The notes: a model not told the origin generated them from the letters alone. A stretch of 64,000 bases of DNA from Sphingomonadales bacterium (GCA_027483465.1 JAIXUQ010000084.1:62001-126000); one strand, 5' to 3'. Positions 1-9,193 are shown, counted from the stretch's first letter. A program made the numbers and translations.

Positions 1-260
1 TGTTCTGGCTGTTCCTGTCGCTCACCGGGCCGGCGCTGATCATCCTGCGCCGCCGGGCCCCCGATGTGGCACGGCCGTTCAAGGTGCCGCTCTATCCGCT
101 GGTGCCGCTAGCCTTTTCCGCCGGTTGCCTGTTCGTGCTGCAAAGCAGCGTGCGCTATGTTGGCTGGCGCGGCACCGCGATAAGCTTTGGCGTGCTGGCG
201 CTGGGCCTTTTGGTGCGGCTGTTGCTCAAAGCCCGGCCGCAACCGCCAGGTGATAGGTGA
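1..260 (+). CDS. APC-family amino acid permease, C-terminal fragment
   Basis: The gene enters from the left edge; the open frame runs from base 3 to the stop at 260. The visible 85 residues hold two or three hydrophobic segments separated by a basic loop (LRRRAPDVARPFKVPLYP). That loop is the conserved arrangement near the C-terminus of amino acid-polyamine-organocation permeases, where 'RPFKVPxYP' precedes the last two helices. The substrate cannot be judged from this fragment. The last 35 bases overlap the 3' end of the convergent feoB gene. Confidence 0.75.
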   Translation, partial: FWLFLSLTGPALIILRRRAPDVARPFKVPLYPLVPLAFSAGCLFVLQSSVRYVGWRGTAISFGVLALGLLVRLLLKARPQPPGDR

Positions 261-2094
261 GCCCGGCAGCGGCATAGGCGGCGGCAAAGAGATAGGCGAA
301 CATGAAGATCGGCCAGCGCCAGCTGGCGGTTTCGCGCCGGGTGATGGCCAGGGTGGAAATGCACTGCGGCGCAAAGACGAACCAGGCCAGGAAGGCCAGC
401 GCGGTGGGCAGTGGCCAGGCGCTGCGCAGGCGCTGGATCAGGCTGTCGGCATTCTCTTCGCTGACGTCGTTGAGGGCATAGACCGTGCCCAGCGCCGAGA
501 CCGCCACCTCGCGTGCGGCCATGCCGGGCACCAGCGCGATGGCGATTTCCTTGTTGAAGCCGATCGGCGCAAACAGCGGCTCCAGACCGTCACCGATGCG
601 GCCGGCCAAGCTATATTCGATCGGCGGGCGATCCGCATCGGCCGGCGGCTGTGGCCAGCTGGCCAGGGCCCACAACAGGATCGTGGAGCCCAGGATGATG
701 GTGCCGGCGCGGCCCAGGAAGGCCGTGGCGCGGCTATAAAGGCCCAGCGCCATGTCTCGCGCTGCCGGCCATTGATACTTGGGCATTTCCAGCAGGAACG
801 GCGGCGCCGATCCCTTGGTGACGGTGCGGCGCAGCACAAAGGCAGCCAGCAATGCGCCCAAAATGCCGGCCAGATAGAGGATAAACAGCACCAGCCCCTG
901 CAGGCCGAACGGCCCGACGGCGCGGGCCGGGATGAAGGCACCGATCACCACCGCATAGACCGGCAACCGCGCCGAACAGGTCATCAGCGGGGCGATCAGG
1001 ATGGTGGTCAGCCGGTCCCGCGGCGAATCGATGGTGCGGGTGGCCATGATGCCGGGGATGGCGCAGGCAAAGCTGGACAGGAGCGGGATGAAGGCCCGGC
1101 CGTTGAGGCCAACACCGGCCATCAGCCGGTCCATCAGGAAGGCGGCCCGCGCCATGTAACCGGATTGTTCCAGCGCGATGATGAAGGCGAACAGGATGAG
1201 GATCTGCGGCAGGAACACCACCACCGCCCCCACCCCGGCCAGCACGCCATCATTGATCAGCGAGAGCAGGATGCCCGGCGGCAGCGCGCCGGCCATGGCG
1301 GCCTGCAGCGCGGCGATGCCGGCCTCGATCCAGCCCATCGGCGCTTCGGCCCAGCTGAACACCGCCTGGAACATGAAGAACAGGATCAGCCCCAGCAGCA
1401 GCGGGCCGGCCAGCGGATGCAGCACCACGCCATCGATGCGCTGCGACCACCGACGGGCGCTGCCGGTGGCGGTTTCGACGGCGTTGGCAATCTGGCGGGC
1501 CTGTTTCTGCAGCGCCTTCAGATCACCGGCGGCAACCACCGGCAACGCCGGCGCCGCATCGCCGATACCGGCGGCCAGCGCCTGGCCCAGCGCCTCCAGC
1601 CCGCGCTTTCTGACCGCCACGGTCTCCACCACCGGCAGGCCAATCAGGGCGGACAGCCGCGCCGCATCGATGCCGATGCCATCGCGGGCTGCCAGATCCA
1701 CCATGTTGAGCGCGACCACCAGCGGCAGGCCCAGCGGCTTCAATTCCAGCACAAAGCGCAGATGGTTGCGCAAATTGGTGGCATCGATCACCGCCACGAT
1801 CGCATCCAGCGGCTTTTCACCAGCAATGCGTCCGAAGATGGCATCGCGGGTCACCGCCTCGTCCGGTGAACGCGGCGACAGGCTGTAGGTGCCGGGCAGA
1901 TCGATCAGATCGCACACCCGGCCATCGGGAAGGGCAAGGCGCCCGGCCTTGCGCTCCACCGTCACGCCCGGATAATTGCCCACCTTCTGGCGGCTGCCGG
2001 TCAAAGCGTTGAACAGGCTGGTCTTGCCAGCGTTGGGATTGCCCACCAGCGCCACCACCGGGCTGCGGGCCAGGTTGAGCACCGGCGCGTTCAC
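226..2094 (-). CDS. feoB: Ferrous iron transporter B
   Basis: FeoB is an inner-membrane Fe(II) uptake protein with an N-terminal G-protein domain. The sequence shows G1 (GNPNAGKTS, residues 18-26), G2 (GNYPGVTVE), G3 (DLPGTYS, near 65) and G4 (NMVD, near 130). A multi-helix membrane part follows, containing two Gate-type segments. At 622 residues it is shorter than the E. coli protein (about 770), as is common in proteobacteria with a compact C-terminus. It overlaps feoA by four bases (2091-2094), so the two are translationally coupled. No feoC follows. Confidence 0.95.
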   Translation of the reverse strand: MNAPVLNLARSPVVALVGNPNAGKTSLFNALTGSRQKVGNYPGVTVERKAGRLALPDGRVCDLIDLPGTYSLSPRSPDEAVTRDAIFGRIAGEKPLDAIVAVIDATNLRNHLRFVLELKPLGLPLVVALNMVDLAARDGIGIDAARLSALIGLPVVETVAVRKRGLEALGQALAAGIGDAAPALPVVAAGDLKALQKQARQIANAVETATGSARRWSQRIDGVVLHPLAGPLLLGLILFFMFQAVFSWAEAPMGWIEAGIAALQAAMAGALPPGILLSLINDGVLAGVGAVVVFLPQILILFAFIIALEQSGYMARAAFLMDRLMAGVGLNGRAFIPLLSSFACAIPGIMATRTIDSPRDRLTTILIAPLMTCSARLPVYAVVIGAFIPARAVGPFGLQGLVLFILYLAGILGALLAAFVLRRTVTKGSAPPFLLEMPKYQWPAARDMALGLYSRATAFLGRAGTIILGSTILLWALASWPQPPADADRPPIEYSLAGRIGDGLEPLFAPIGFNKEIAIALVPGMAAREVAVSALGTVYALNDVSEENADSLIQRLRSAWPLPTALAFLAWFVFAPQCISTLAITRRETASWRWPIFMFAYLFAAAYAAAGLTYHLAVAAGL

Positions 2095-2360
2095 GCCGCC
2101 ACCTCGATCAGGCCGGCCATGTCACGGCGCAGCGCCACCACCATATTGCCCACCCTCACCGCGATGGGATCACCGCCAAAGGGCGCCCGGTGCAGGATTT
2201 CCACCGGCACGCCTTCATCAAAGCCCAGTTCGCACAGCCGGATGGCCGCATCCGGTGCCTGCCCGGCCGGATCAATGGCGGCGATCAGCGCCACCTCGCC
2301 AGCGGCAAGCGCGTTGATGGTGCGGGGAACGGCGGTTGAGGGCACAGGCAAGGTCCGCAA
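2091..2360 (-). CDS. feoA: Ferrous iron transport protein A
   Basis: This is a small SH3-like cytoplasmic partner of FeoB. The family signature is visible as LCELGFDEGVPVEILHRAPFG followed by GDPIAVRVGNMVVALRR. It is upstream of and overlaps feoB. The start is uncertain: the longest frame begins with TTG at 2360, and an in-frame GTG at 2345 is equally possible. Neither has a strong ribosome-binding site. A candidate Fur box lies just upstream (2371-2389), consistent with iron repression. Confidence 0.9.
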   Translation of the reverse strand: MRTLPVPSTAVPRTINALAAGEVALIAAIDPAGQAPDAAIRLCELGFDEGVPVEILHRAPFGGDPIAVRVGNMVVALRRDMAGLIEVAA

Positions 2361-2370
2361 TGGGCGAGAA

Positions 2371-2389
2371 GTTGCGAACCGTTATCAAG
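2371..2389 (-). promoter_or_regulatory. Candidate Fur-type iron box upstream of feoAB
   Basis: Read on the minus strand, CTTGATAACGGTTCGCAAC is an imperfect 9-1-9 dyad (six of nine positions symmetric). It resembles known Fur boxes (GATAATGATTCGCA-like half) and sits directly upstream of feoA. The placement is right for an iron-responsive operator. The assignment rests on similarity judged by eye. Confidence 0.4.
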
Positions 2390-2418
2390 ATTGCCGGCTG
2401 TGCGCCAGATGAATCCGG

Positions 2419-3057
2419 TCACACCGCCGGATAGCGCAGCCGGCCGAGGATGCGGGCCGGGTTGGGCAGCTTGTCTGAGAGGCCGGTCAGGCGGGCCTTG
2501 GCCTTCTCAAAACGCATCACGCCATCGATGCGGCGATCGATGAAGGCGCGGGTGGCGGCGAAATCGGCGCTGTCGTCCTGCGTCCAGTGCAGCAGCGTGG
2601 CGGAATAGATGGCCGAAAGGATCGCCCGCTTGCTGTAGTGGTTGTAATCGGTCGCCGTGTCACCGGCGGCGCGCCACATCGCATCGGCGGCCTGCCACAA
2701 CAGCCGGGCCGACAGGCTGGCGTGGGCCGGCTGCACCAGCAGGGTCAGCGCCCGGCGCGTCACCTCGCGATCCCCCTGTTCCAGCCGGGTGACAAGCGCG
2801 AGGCGGATGCGGTCACGCACCTTCATGTTGTGGCTGGCGGCCATGGCCGCGGCCATCCGGTCGTTGGCGATGGCCGTCCACACGCTCAGCATGGTCGCCA
2901 CATCGGGCACCGCCAGCGCCGCGATATCGGGATCGGTGCCGGTGTCGCGGGCGGCCGCGGCCAGGGCCACGTCGGTCCAGCCATCAAACGGCACATGCGG
3001 CAGCATCGCCGCCACCAGGCGCGGGGCCAGTTCGGCCAACGGAAGATCTTCAGCCAT
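2419..3057 (-). CDS. COQ9 family protein (ubiquinone biosynthesis accessory)
   Basis: The protein is about 212 residues. It carries the COQ9 C-terminal helical pattern: LLWQAADAMWRAAGDTATDYN, then YSKRAILSAIYSATLLHW. This is the membrane- and lipid-binding region that in mitochondria supports the COQ7 hydroxylase step. The start was chosen at ATG 3057 (MAEDLPLAEL) rather than 3099, because the extra 14 residues are unlike the family. It stands alone between feoAB and the divergent rpsU. Confidence 0.88.
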   Translation of the reverse strand: MAEDLPLAELAPRLVAAMLPHVPFDGWTDVALAAAARDTGTDPDIAALAVPDVATMLSVWTAIANDRMAAAMAASHNMKVRDRIRLALVTRLEQGDREVTRRALTLLVQPAHASLSARLLWQAADAMWRAAGDTATDYNHYSKRAILSAIYSATLLHWTQDDSADFAATRAFIDRRIDGVMRFEKAKARLTGLSDKLPNPARILGRLRYPAV

Positions 3058-3262
3058 GGGGTGTCCATAGCGGCTTGGCGGCCGGCTTCCCAGCCGCAAT
3101 AGCGTCGCGGGGATTGGCCTTGTTTGGGGGCAGGGCTTCTGCTACGTGCCTCGCAGGTTCCACCGGGGCGACTCGGTGGGCGTTTGTTTTTGCAGCAAAT
3201 CTCTTTGCACCAACCAAATCACGGGGCCGTTCGCCCCACATGGATCGGAGTGACGGCAGCCC

Positions 3263-3469
3263 ATGCAAATCGTGGTTCGCGACAACAATGTTGATCAGGC
3301 CCTGCGCGCCCTCAAGAAGAAGCTGCAGCGCGAAGGCGTCTATCGCGAGATGAAGCTGCGCCGCCATTACGAGAAGCCCAGCGAGAAGCGTGCCCGTGAA
3401 AAGGCCGCTGCCGTGCGCCGCGCCCGCAAGATGGAGCGCAAGCGCATGGAGCGTGACGGCATCAAGTAA
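3263..3469 (+). CDS. rpsU: 30S ribosomal protein S21
   Basis: The 68-residue protein is basic and matches bS21 along its length ([24 protein letters not shown]-type helix, C-terminal Lys/Arg-rich tail). bS21 is a late-binding small-subunit protein involved in translation initiation. It is a single gene with a leader of about 160 bases after the divergent COQ9 gene. A hairpin follows at 3515-3546. Confidence 0.97.
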   Translation: MQIVVRDNNVDQALRALKKKLQREGVYREMKLRRHYEKPSEKRAREKAAAVRRARKMERKRMERDGIK

Positions 3470-3514
3470 GCACGGCCACGGCGGGCAGCGCCCTGCCGGC
3501 CGGGTCTGGCCTGG

Positions 3515-3546
3515 GAGCCGGGCGGGGTTGACCCCCTGCCCGGCTC
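3515..3546 (+). terminator. Hairpin downstream of rpsU
   Basis: The arms GAGCCGGGC (3515-3523) and GCCCGGCTC (3538-3546) pair perfectly, and inner GGGG/CCCC pairs extend the stem. No T-tract follows, so it is either a weak intrinsic terminator or an RNA-stabilising hairpin between rpsU and the FKBP gene. Confidence 0.45.
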
Positions 3547-3610
3547 TCGCCATGTTTGCCGCCGAACGCAATCGGGGTCGCGGTGCGGCCGCTCTGGATG
3601 GAATGATGCA

Positions 3611-4129
3611 ATGTCAGGTCAGGTGATGGGCAAGGCGGGCGGTGTGGGCATCGGCAAATGGCTGGCCGCCGGCGCTGTCGTGATCGGCGTGGTTGGTGTG
3701 CTGGTCTATGGCGGCACCCAGGGCCAGGTCGCCGCCGTGCGCCAGGCTGACATGGCGTTCCTACAGGCCAACAAGGCCAAGGCTGGCGTGGTCACCACCG
3801 GGTCCGGCCTGCAATATCAGGTGATTCGCGCCGGCAACGGCCCGCGCCCGGCCGCTGGCGACACGGTGCTGGTGCATTACGAGGGCCGGCTGATCGATGG
3901 CACGGTGTTTGATTCCAGCTACAGCCGCGGCCAGCCGGCGGCCTTTCCGCTGGATCAGGTGATTCCGGGCTGGACGGAAGGCGTGCAGCTGATGCCAACC
4001 GGGTCAAAATATCATTTTGTCGTGCCGCCGCAGCTGGCCTATGGCGCGCAAGGGGCCGGCGGGGTCATCCCGCCCGGCGCGGTGCTGGAATTCGATATCG
4101 AACTGCTGGCGGTGAAGCCGGCCGGCTGA
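3611..4129 (+). CDS. Membrane-anchored FKBP-type peptidyl-prolyl isomerase
   Basis: The protein has 172 residues. An N-terminal transmembrane anchor (WLAAGAVVIGVVGVLVYGG, about 17-36) leads to a single FKBP domain (about 60-170). FKBP hallmarks are present: VLVHYEGRLIDGTVFDSSY, the VIPGWTEGVQLMPTGSKY loop, and the YGAQGAGGVIPPGAVLEF C-terminal strand. The predicted location is the periplasmic face of the inner membrane, catalysing proline isomerisation in exported proteins. The second ATG at 3626 is a possible alternative start. It faces lepB tail to tail. Confidence 0.92.
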   Translation: MSGQVMGKAGGVGIGKWLAAGAVVIGVVGVLVYGGTQGQVAAVRQADMAFLQANKAKAGVVTTGSGLQYQVIRAGNGPRPAAGDTVLVHYEGRLIDGTVFDSSYSRGQPAAFPLDQVIPGWTEGVQLMPTGSKYHFVVPPQLAYGAQGAGGVIPPGAVLEFDIELLAVKPAG

Positions 4130-4290
4130 TCACCACCGCGCAAAAAATTTCATCACATTGCGAAAGAGCCACTTCACAGCCCGGCGTTTCGGCGCCGGGT
4201 TTTGAAACATTTGACGTTTTTTTGCCGGTTTCCGCAGTGCCGCCGGGCGCGCCGGCACCCGCCCAAACGCCCAAGATGACAGGATTTGCC

Positions 4291-4339
4291 CCTGTAGGAC
4301 AGGCCCCGGTGGAACAGGCCCCTACAGGACAGGCCCCGG
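4291..4339. repeat. Short direct repeats with embedded inverted repeat
   Basis: Two 19-base copies, CCTGTAGGACAGGCCCCGG (4291-4309) and CCTACAGGACAGGCCCCGG (4321-4339), differ at two positions. A partial third copy (GGAACAGGCC) lies between them. The first eight bases of the two copies are exact inverted complements (CCTGTAGG/CCTACAGG), so a hairpin can form. It lies between the convergent FKBP and lepB genes and may act in bidirectional termination. Nothing else was seen in 4130-4344. Confidence 0.55.
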
Positions 4340-4344
4340 CCGGT

Positions 4345-5163
4345 TCAATCGCGCAGGGAGATGAACCAGCGGTCACGCAGCGCCGTCACCCAGGTCACCG
4401 GGTTGAAGCTGGTGCTGCCATCCAGGCTGAAGGTGGTGAATTCGGCGCGGCCGACGATATTTTCCACCGGCAACAGGCCCAGCCCGCCGATCTCGGCGGC
4501 AAAGCGGCTGTCTTCGCTGTTGTCGCGGTTGTCGCCCATCAGGAACACATGGCCTTCGGGCACCAGCACCGGCTCGGTATTGTCCTGCGGGGTGTTGGCC
4601 AGATCATGCACCAGATAGGAACGGCCGCCCGGCAGGGTTTCGCGGTAGGTGGGCAGATGGCATTCGGCGCCGCCATCGGGGCGGATCACGCGATACTGGG
4701 CATCGATCATGGTGGCGCAATCGCTGTTGGGCGTCACCGCCATCACCGTATCGGCCAGCTTCACCTTGGGCACCGGCTGGCCGTTCAGCCACAATTGGCC
4801 ATCCTTCATCTGCACCGTGTCACCGGGCAGGCCGATCACCCGCTTGATCCAGTCATCCTTGGCGATCGGCGATTTGATCACCACCACGTCGCCGCGTTCG
4901 GGCAGGCTGCCAAACAGCCGGCCGCGGATTTCCGGCAGCACGTTGAACGAGGGCGACAGATAGGAATAGCCATAGGGGAATTTCGACACGATCAGCCGAT
5001 CCCCCACCAACAGGCCGGGCAGCATCGAGGCCGACGGGATATAGAAGGGCTTGGCGATCGCGGTGTGCACCGCCAGCACGGCGAGTGCGAGCAAGAACAG
5101 CTGCCAGGCCTCCTCGGCCCAGTTGATCTTCTTCTTGGTCTTGGGTGCAACGGCGTCGGTCAT
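4345..5163 (-). CDS. lepB: Signal peptidase I
   Basis: This is the membrane-bound serine/lysine endopeptidase that cleaves Sec and Tat signal peptides. A single N-terminal transmembrane helix ([18 protein letters not shown]) precedes the catalytic serine in PSASMLPGL (about residue 43). The catalytic lysine lies in the [13 protein letters not shown] box, and the [11 protein letters not shown] box (near 215) is intact. Residues 272 in all. It is the last gene of the minus-strand operon pyrE-pdxJ-acpS-lepB and overlaps acpS by four bases. The rnc and era genes that usually follow in related bacteria are absent. Confidence 0.95.
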   Translation of the reverse strand: MTDAVAPKTKKKINWAEEAWQLFLLALAVLAVHTAIAKPFYIPSASMLPGLLVGDRLIVSKFPYGYSYLSPSFNVLPEIRGRLFGSLPERGDVVVIKSPIAKDDWIKRVIGLPGDTVQMKDGQLWLNGQPVPKVKLADTVMAVTPNSDCATMIDAQYRVIRPDGGAECHLPTYRETLPGGRSYLVHDLANTPQDNTEPVLVPEGHVFLMGDNRDNSEDSRFAAEIGGLGLLPVENIVGRAEFTTFSLDGSTSFNPVTWVTALRDRWFISLRD

Positions 5164-5591
5164 TCGATACTCGCGGTGATCAGCACGATGGCCTGCGCCC
5201 AGGGATGGTCGTCGGTCATGGTGAGATGGACGTGGGCCTTATGCCCCGCCGGGGTGATTTGCGCCAGCCTTGCCGCAGCGCCGCCGGAAAGCCGCAGGGT
5301 GGGCTGGCCGCTGGGCAGGTTCACCACCTCCATGTCCCGCCAGAACACGCCCTGGCGAAAGCCGGTGCCCAGCGCCTTGGCACAGGCCTCCTTGGCGGCA
5401 AAGCGCTTGGCATAGGTGGCGGCGCGGGTCAGCTGGCGGCGGTTGGCCTTGGCCTGTTCGACCCCGGTGAAGATGCGGTTGATGAACCGGTCCCCAAAAC
5501 GGTCAATGCTGGCCGCGATGCGATCGATGTTGCACAGATCGGAACCCAGCCCGATCAACGCCATGCCGGCCGGAACGGCAAGGCCGCCCAT
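5160..5591 (-). CDS. acpS: Holo-[acyl-carrier-protein] synthase
   Basis: AcpS transfers 4'-phosphopantetheine from CoA to acyl carrier protein. Diagnostic motifs are [10 protein letters not shown] (Mg-binding Asp) and [15 protein letters not shown] (catalytic Glu/Lys box). The C-terminal [16 protein letters not shown] strand is also present. The protein is 143 residues; the family start may be at the internal Met 10 ([10 protein letters not shown], 5564). It overlaps lepB by four bases and pdxJ by one. Confidence 0.93.
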   Translation of the reverse strand: MGGLAVPAGMALIGLGSDLCNIDRIAASIDRFGDRFINRIFTGVEQAKANRRQLTRAATYAKRFAAKEACAKALGTGFRQGVFWRDMEVVNLPSGQPTLRLSGGAAARLAQITPAGHKAHVHLTMTDDHPWAQAIVLITASIE

Positions 5592-6319
5592 CAGGCGCGC
5601 GCCGTATCCATGTGGGCGCGCATCTGGCGGATCGCGGCCTCCAGCCCGACAAACACCGCCTCGCCGATCAGGAAATGGCCGATGTTGAGCTCGGCCAGCT
5701 GCGGCAGCGCCGCCACCGGGCCGACATTGGCATAGCTGAGGCCGTGGCCGGCATGGATTTCCAGGCCCAGCGCCGCGCCCAGTTCGGCGGCGCGGGCCAG
5801 CCGCGCCAGTTCGGCGGCGGCATCGCCATCATCATGGGCATGGGCATAGGGGCCGGTGTGCAGCTCCACCACCGGCGCACCCAGCCGGGCGGCGGCTTCC
5901 AGCTGGCGGGCTTCGGGGGCGACAAACAGGGACACGCGGATGCCGGCATCGCGCAGGCGCGCCACGATCGGTTGCAGGCTGTTGTGCTGGCCGGCGGCAT
6001 CCAGCCCGCCTTCGGTGGTGCGTTCCGCCCGGCGTTCGGGCACGATGCAGGCGGCGTGCGGCCGGTGCCGCAGCGCGATGGCCAGCATTTCATCGGTGGC
6101 GGCCATTTCCAGGTTGATCGGCAGCTGGATGGCGCCCGACAGCGTGGCCAGATCGCTGTCGGTGATGTGGCGCCGGTCTTCGCGCAGGTGGATGGTGATG
6201 CCATCGGCCCCGGCGGCGGCGGCGGCCGTGGCGGCGCGCAGCGGGCACGGGTGCAGACCACCGCGCGCGTTGCGGATGGTGGCGACATGATCGATGTTGA
6301 CGCCCAGGCGCAGGCTCAT
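5591..6319 (-). CDS. pdxJ: Pyridoxine 5'-phosphate synthase
   Basis: PdxJ condenses 1-deoxyxylulose 5-phosphate with 3-amino-2-oxopropyl phosphate in de novo vitamin B6 synthesis. The sequence starts with the hallmark [17 protein letters not shown] and continues with [28 protein letters not shown] and the [15 protein letters not shown] phosphate loop of this TIM barrel. It is 242 residues, full length. It lies three bases from pyrE and one base into acpS, so the operon is contiguous. Confidence 0.96.
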   Translation of the reverse strand: MSLRLGVNIDHVATIRNARGGLHPCPLRAATAAAAAGADGITIHLREDRRHITDSDLATLSGAIQLPINLEMAATDEMLAIALRHRPHAACIVPERRAERTTEGGLDAAGQHNSLQPIVARLRDAGIRVSLFVAPEARQLEAAARLGAPVVELHTGPYAHAHDDGDAAAELARLARAAELGAALGLEIHAGHGLSYANVGPVAALPQLAELNIGHFLIGEAVFVGLEAAIRQMRAHMDTARA

Positions 6320-6321
6320 GA

Positions 6322-6918
6322 TCAGGCCGCCCGGCTGCCGGGCTTGATCGCCGGGATCGCCGCCAGTTCCGGCGGCAGCGCATCGGGCTGGTAGCTGGGC
6401 ACAGCCAGCCGGATCAGCGGCGTGAACGGCACGCCCAGATCAACGCTGCCGTTGGACCGGTCAACCAGCGAAGCGGCATGGATCACCTGGCCGCCGGCCG
6501 CGGCCACGGCGGCAATCGCCTCGCGGCTGGAAAGCCCGGTGGTGACGACATCCTCCATCAGCAGCACCTTCTGGCCGGGGCTGAGCCGGAACCCGCGCCG
6601 CAGTTCGAAAATGCCGGTGGGCCGTTCGACAAACATCGAGGCAACGCCCAGTGCGCGGGCCAGTTCATGGCCGCAGATCAGCCCGCCCATCGCCGGCGCG
6701 ATCACGGCCGTCACTTCAGCCTTCACCGCGGCCGGGATTTTCGCCGCCAGCGCCCGGGCCAGCCGCTCGGCACGGGCCGGGTCCATCAGCACGCGCGCGC
6801 ATTGCAGATAGCGCGGGCTGCGCAGGCCGGAGGAGAGGATGAAATGACCCTCCAGCAGCGCCTCGGCCGCGCGGAATTCCGCCAGCACATCATCATCGGT
6901 CAGGGTCATCGCGCTCAT
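6322..6918 (-). CDS. pyrE: Orotate phosphoribosyltransferase
   Basis: PyrE makes orotidine 5'-phosphate from orotate and PRPP in pyrimidine synthesis. Visible motifs are [16 protein letters not shown] at the N-terminus, [19 protein letters not shown], and the PRPP loop [18 protein letters not shown] (near 115-132). Length is 198 residues. It heads the minus-strand operon pyrE-pdxJ-acpS-lepB. An ATG nine bases inside (6909) is an alternative start. Confidence 0.95.
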   Translation of the reverse strand: MSAMTLTDDDVLAEFRAAEALLEGHFILSSGLRSPRYLQCARVLMDPARAERLARALAAKIPAAVKAEVTAVIAPAMGGLICGHELARALGVASMFVERPTGIFELRRGFRLSPGQKVLLMEDVVTTGLSSREAIAAVAAAGGQVIHAASLVDRSNGSVDLGVPFTPLIRLAVPSYQPDALPPELAAIPAIKPGSRAA

Positions 6919-6974
6919 GCCAGCCGCCTAGTCGCCCGCGCGGCCGGGGGCAAGCGTCAGGGTGTCACTCAAGC

Positions 6975-9080
6975 CTACAAGCGCACGCGCTCGGCCGAGA
7001 CCACCGCCTTCGCCTGGCGCAGGGCGGTGAGGATGGTGACCAGATGGGCGCTGCTTTCCACCTCGATATCGATGATGTCGGTGTGGAATTCGCGGTCGCG
7101 GTGTTTCAGCGCCAGGCCGACGATATTGGCATTGTGGGCGGCAATGCTGGCCGCCAGGCTGGCCAGCGCGCCCGGCTGGTTGTGCACCACCACGGCGATG
7201 CGCGCGGCGGCACCGGCGGTTTCGGCACCCCAGCGCACGTCCAGCCACTCCCCGCTTTCATCGGCCAGGTGGGCGCAATCGATGACATGCACCGAAATCG
7301 GCCCATCGGGCTGGCGCACGCCCACGATGCGATCCCCCGGCACCGGCCGGCAATGATCGCACAGCAGGAAGCCGACACCCGGCGTGAGGCCCTCGATCGA
7401 GATGGCGGCGGCCGCCTTGGCCTTGGCTGAACGCGGCTTGCGGCCCACGCTGGAGCCGGGCACCAGCGCTTCGGCCACCTGATCATCCGACAGGCGGTTT
7501 TCCGCCATGGCCAGTTCCAGCGTGGCGCGATCATGGATCTTCAGGCGGCCCAGTGCCGGGCCCATGATCTCGTCGTTCAGCGTCACGCGCAGGCGCGCGG
7601 CCAGCGCATCCAGCAGCTTCAGGCCCATGGCCTGCAATTCCTCGCGCCGTTTCTGCCGGACATGGCGGCGGATGGCGGCACGGGCCTTGGCGCTGGCCAC
7701 AAAGGCCTCCCACGCCGGATCGGGCGATTTCACCCTGCCCTTCAATATCTCCACCTGATCGCCGTTCACCAGCCGGGTGCGCAGCGGCACCACCCGGCCG
7801 TTCACCTTGGCGCCCACGCAGATGTCACCCAGATCGCTGTGCACGGCATAGGCGAAATCCACCGGCGTGGCATCGCGCGGCAGCTGATACAGTTCGCCCT
7901 TGGGGGTGAAGACGAACACCTGATCCTGGAACATGGCCAGCCGGGCGTTTTCCAGCAGTTCCTCCGGGCTGGCGGCATCCTGCAGCACGTCCAGCAAATC
8001 TTCGATCCAGGGATAGGCCTCCCGCGCCGGGGCGCCATCGGCCCCCTGCTTGTAGGCCCAGTGCGCGGCCAGGCCATATTCGGCCTCCTCGTGCATGAGG
8101 CGGGTGCGGATCTGCACCTCGATGCGGGCCTGTTCACCGCCCAGCAGCACCGATGTGTGCAGCGAGCGATAGCCGTTGGGCTTGGGCGTGGAGATGAAAT
8201 CCTTGAAGCGGCCGGGCACCATCGGCCAGCGGCCGTGCACAATGCCCAGCGCCCGGTAACATTCCGACACATCTTCCACGGTGACGCGGAAGGCCATCAC
8301 GTCCGACAATTGCTCGAAGCTCATCTGCCGGGCCTGCATCTTGCGCCAGATGCTGTAGGGGCGCTTTTCGCGGCCGGTCACGCTGGCGGCCAACCCCTTC
8401 GATCGCAACAGCGATTCGATGGCGCCGGTGATGCGGTGGACATTGGCCCCGGTGGTGTCACGCAGGCGGGCCATGCGCTGGGCGATCATGTCGCTGGCCT
8501 CGGGCTCCAGCTGGCGGAAGGCCAGTTCCTGCATCTCCTCCATGAAGCCATACATGCCGATCCGCTCGGCCAGCGGGGCATAGATGTCCATGGTTTCGCG
8601 GGCGATGCGGCGGCGCTTCTCCTCCTTGCCGATATAGTGGAGGGTGCGCATGTTGTGCAGCCGGTCTGCCAGCTTGACCAGCAGCACGCGGATATCGTTG
8701 GACATGGCCAGCAGGAACTTGCGCAGATTTTCGGCCTGGCGCTCGCTTTCCGTCTGGGTCTCGATCTTCGAAAGCTTGGTGACGCCATCGACCAGCCGGC
8801 CGACATCGGCGCCGAACAATTTCTCGATCTGCTCCTGCGTCGCCACCGTGTCCTCGATGGTGTCGTGCAGGATTGCGGTGGCGATGGTCTTGTCGTCCAG
8901 TTGCAGGTCGGTCAGGATGCCGGCCACCTCGATCGGATGGCTGAAATAGGGATCGCCGCTGGCGCGCAACTGGCTGCCGTGCGCCTTCACCGAAAACACA
9001 TAGGCGCGGTTGAGCAGATCCTCGTCCGCCTCCGGGTCATAGGCCTTGACCCGCTCAACCAATTCATACTGGCGCAGCAT
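6975..9080 (-). CDS. rsh: Bifunctional (p)ppGpp synthetase/hydrolase
   Basis: This is the single Rel/Spo-homologue alarmone enzyme typical of alphaproteobacteria. The domain order is an HD hydrolase (AHGSQLRASGDPYFSHP and ILHDTIEDT, residues 35-85), a synthetase (RPYSIWRKMQ, DVMAFRV, FKDFISTPKPNGYRSLHT, about 240-325), a TGS domain (VFTPKGELYQLPRDATPVDFA, about 390-450) and a C-terminal ACT domain (VVVHNQPGALASLAA onward). The HD motif is intact, so hydrolysis is expected. It precedes pyrE after a 56-base gap and is separated from rpsD by two terminators. Confidence 0.95.
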   Translation of the reverse strand: MLRQYELVERVKAYDPEADEDLLNRAYVFSVKAHGSQLRASGDPYFSHPIEVAGILTDLQLDDKTIATAILHDTIEDTVATQEQIEKLFGADVGRLVDGVTKLSKIETQTESERQAENLRKFLLAMSNDIRVLLVKLADRLHNMRTLHYIGKEEKRRRIARETMDIYAPLAERIGMYGFMEEMQELAFRQLEPEASDMIAQRMARLRDTTGANVHRITGAIESLLRSKGLAASVTGREKRPYSIWRKMQARQMSFEQLSDVMAFRVTVEDVSECYRALGIVHGRWPMVPGRFKDFISTPKPNGYRSLHTSVLLGGEQARIEVQIRTRLMHEEAEYGLAAHWAYKQGADGAPAREAYPWIEDLLDVLQDAASPEELLENARLAMFQDQVFVFTPKGELYQLPRDATPVDFAYAVHSDLGDICVGAKVNGRVVPLRTRLVNGDQVEILKGRVKSPDPAWEAFVASAKARAAIRRHVRQKRREELQAMGLKLLDALAARLRVTLNDEIMGPALGRLKIHDRATLELAMAENRLSDDQVAEALVPGSSVGRKPRSAKAKAAAAISIEGLTPGVGFLLCDHCRPVPGDRIVGVRQPDGPISVHVIDCAHLADESGEWLDVRWGAETAGAAARIAVVVHNQPGALASLAASIAAHNANIVGLALKHRDREFHTDIIDIEVESSAHLVTILTALRQAKAVVSAERVRL

Positions 9081-9120
9081 AGCCGAGCATCTTGGGGGGG
9101 ATTGGCCACTGCTGCAACGA

Positions 9121-9166
9121 AAAAGGGGCAGGCCCAGCGTCGCGGCAAAGCCGCAGAGCCTGCCCC
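9121..9166 (-). terminator. Intrinsic terminator downstream of rpsD (distal)
   Basis: The stem arms GGGGCAGGC and GCCTGCCCC (9125-9133/9158-9166) enclose a loop that itself contains a small GCGGC/GCCGC hairpin. On the minus strand the stem is followed by a run of five T. It is the second of two terminators met by transcription leaving rpsD. Confidence 0.7.
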
Positions 9167-9182
9167 GGACTTTGATCCGGGG
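9163..9182. repeat. Short palindromic repeat, copy 1
   Basis: CCCCGGACTTTGATCCGGGG forms 7-base arms (CCCCGGA/TCCGGGG). A second copy with a slightly different spacer lies at 9944-9962, so rpsD is flanked by two copies. It resembles the short intergenic palindromes common in sphingomonad genomes. It partly overlaps the terminator stem. Confidence 0.6.
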
Positions 9183-9193
9183 TCAGACGAATC

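Noticed and set aside
187-1869. A 560-codon plus-strand frame opposite feoB
   Set aside because: It is Gln/Arg/Gly-rich antisense of feoB, which has all G-protein motifs on the minus strand.
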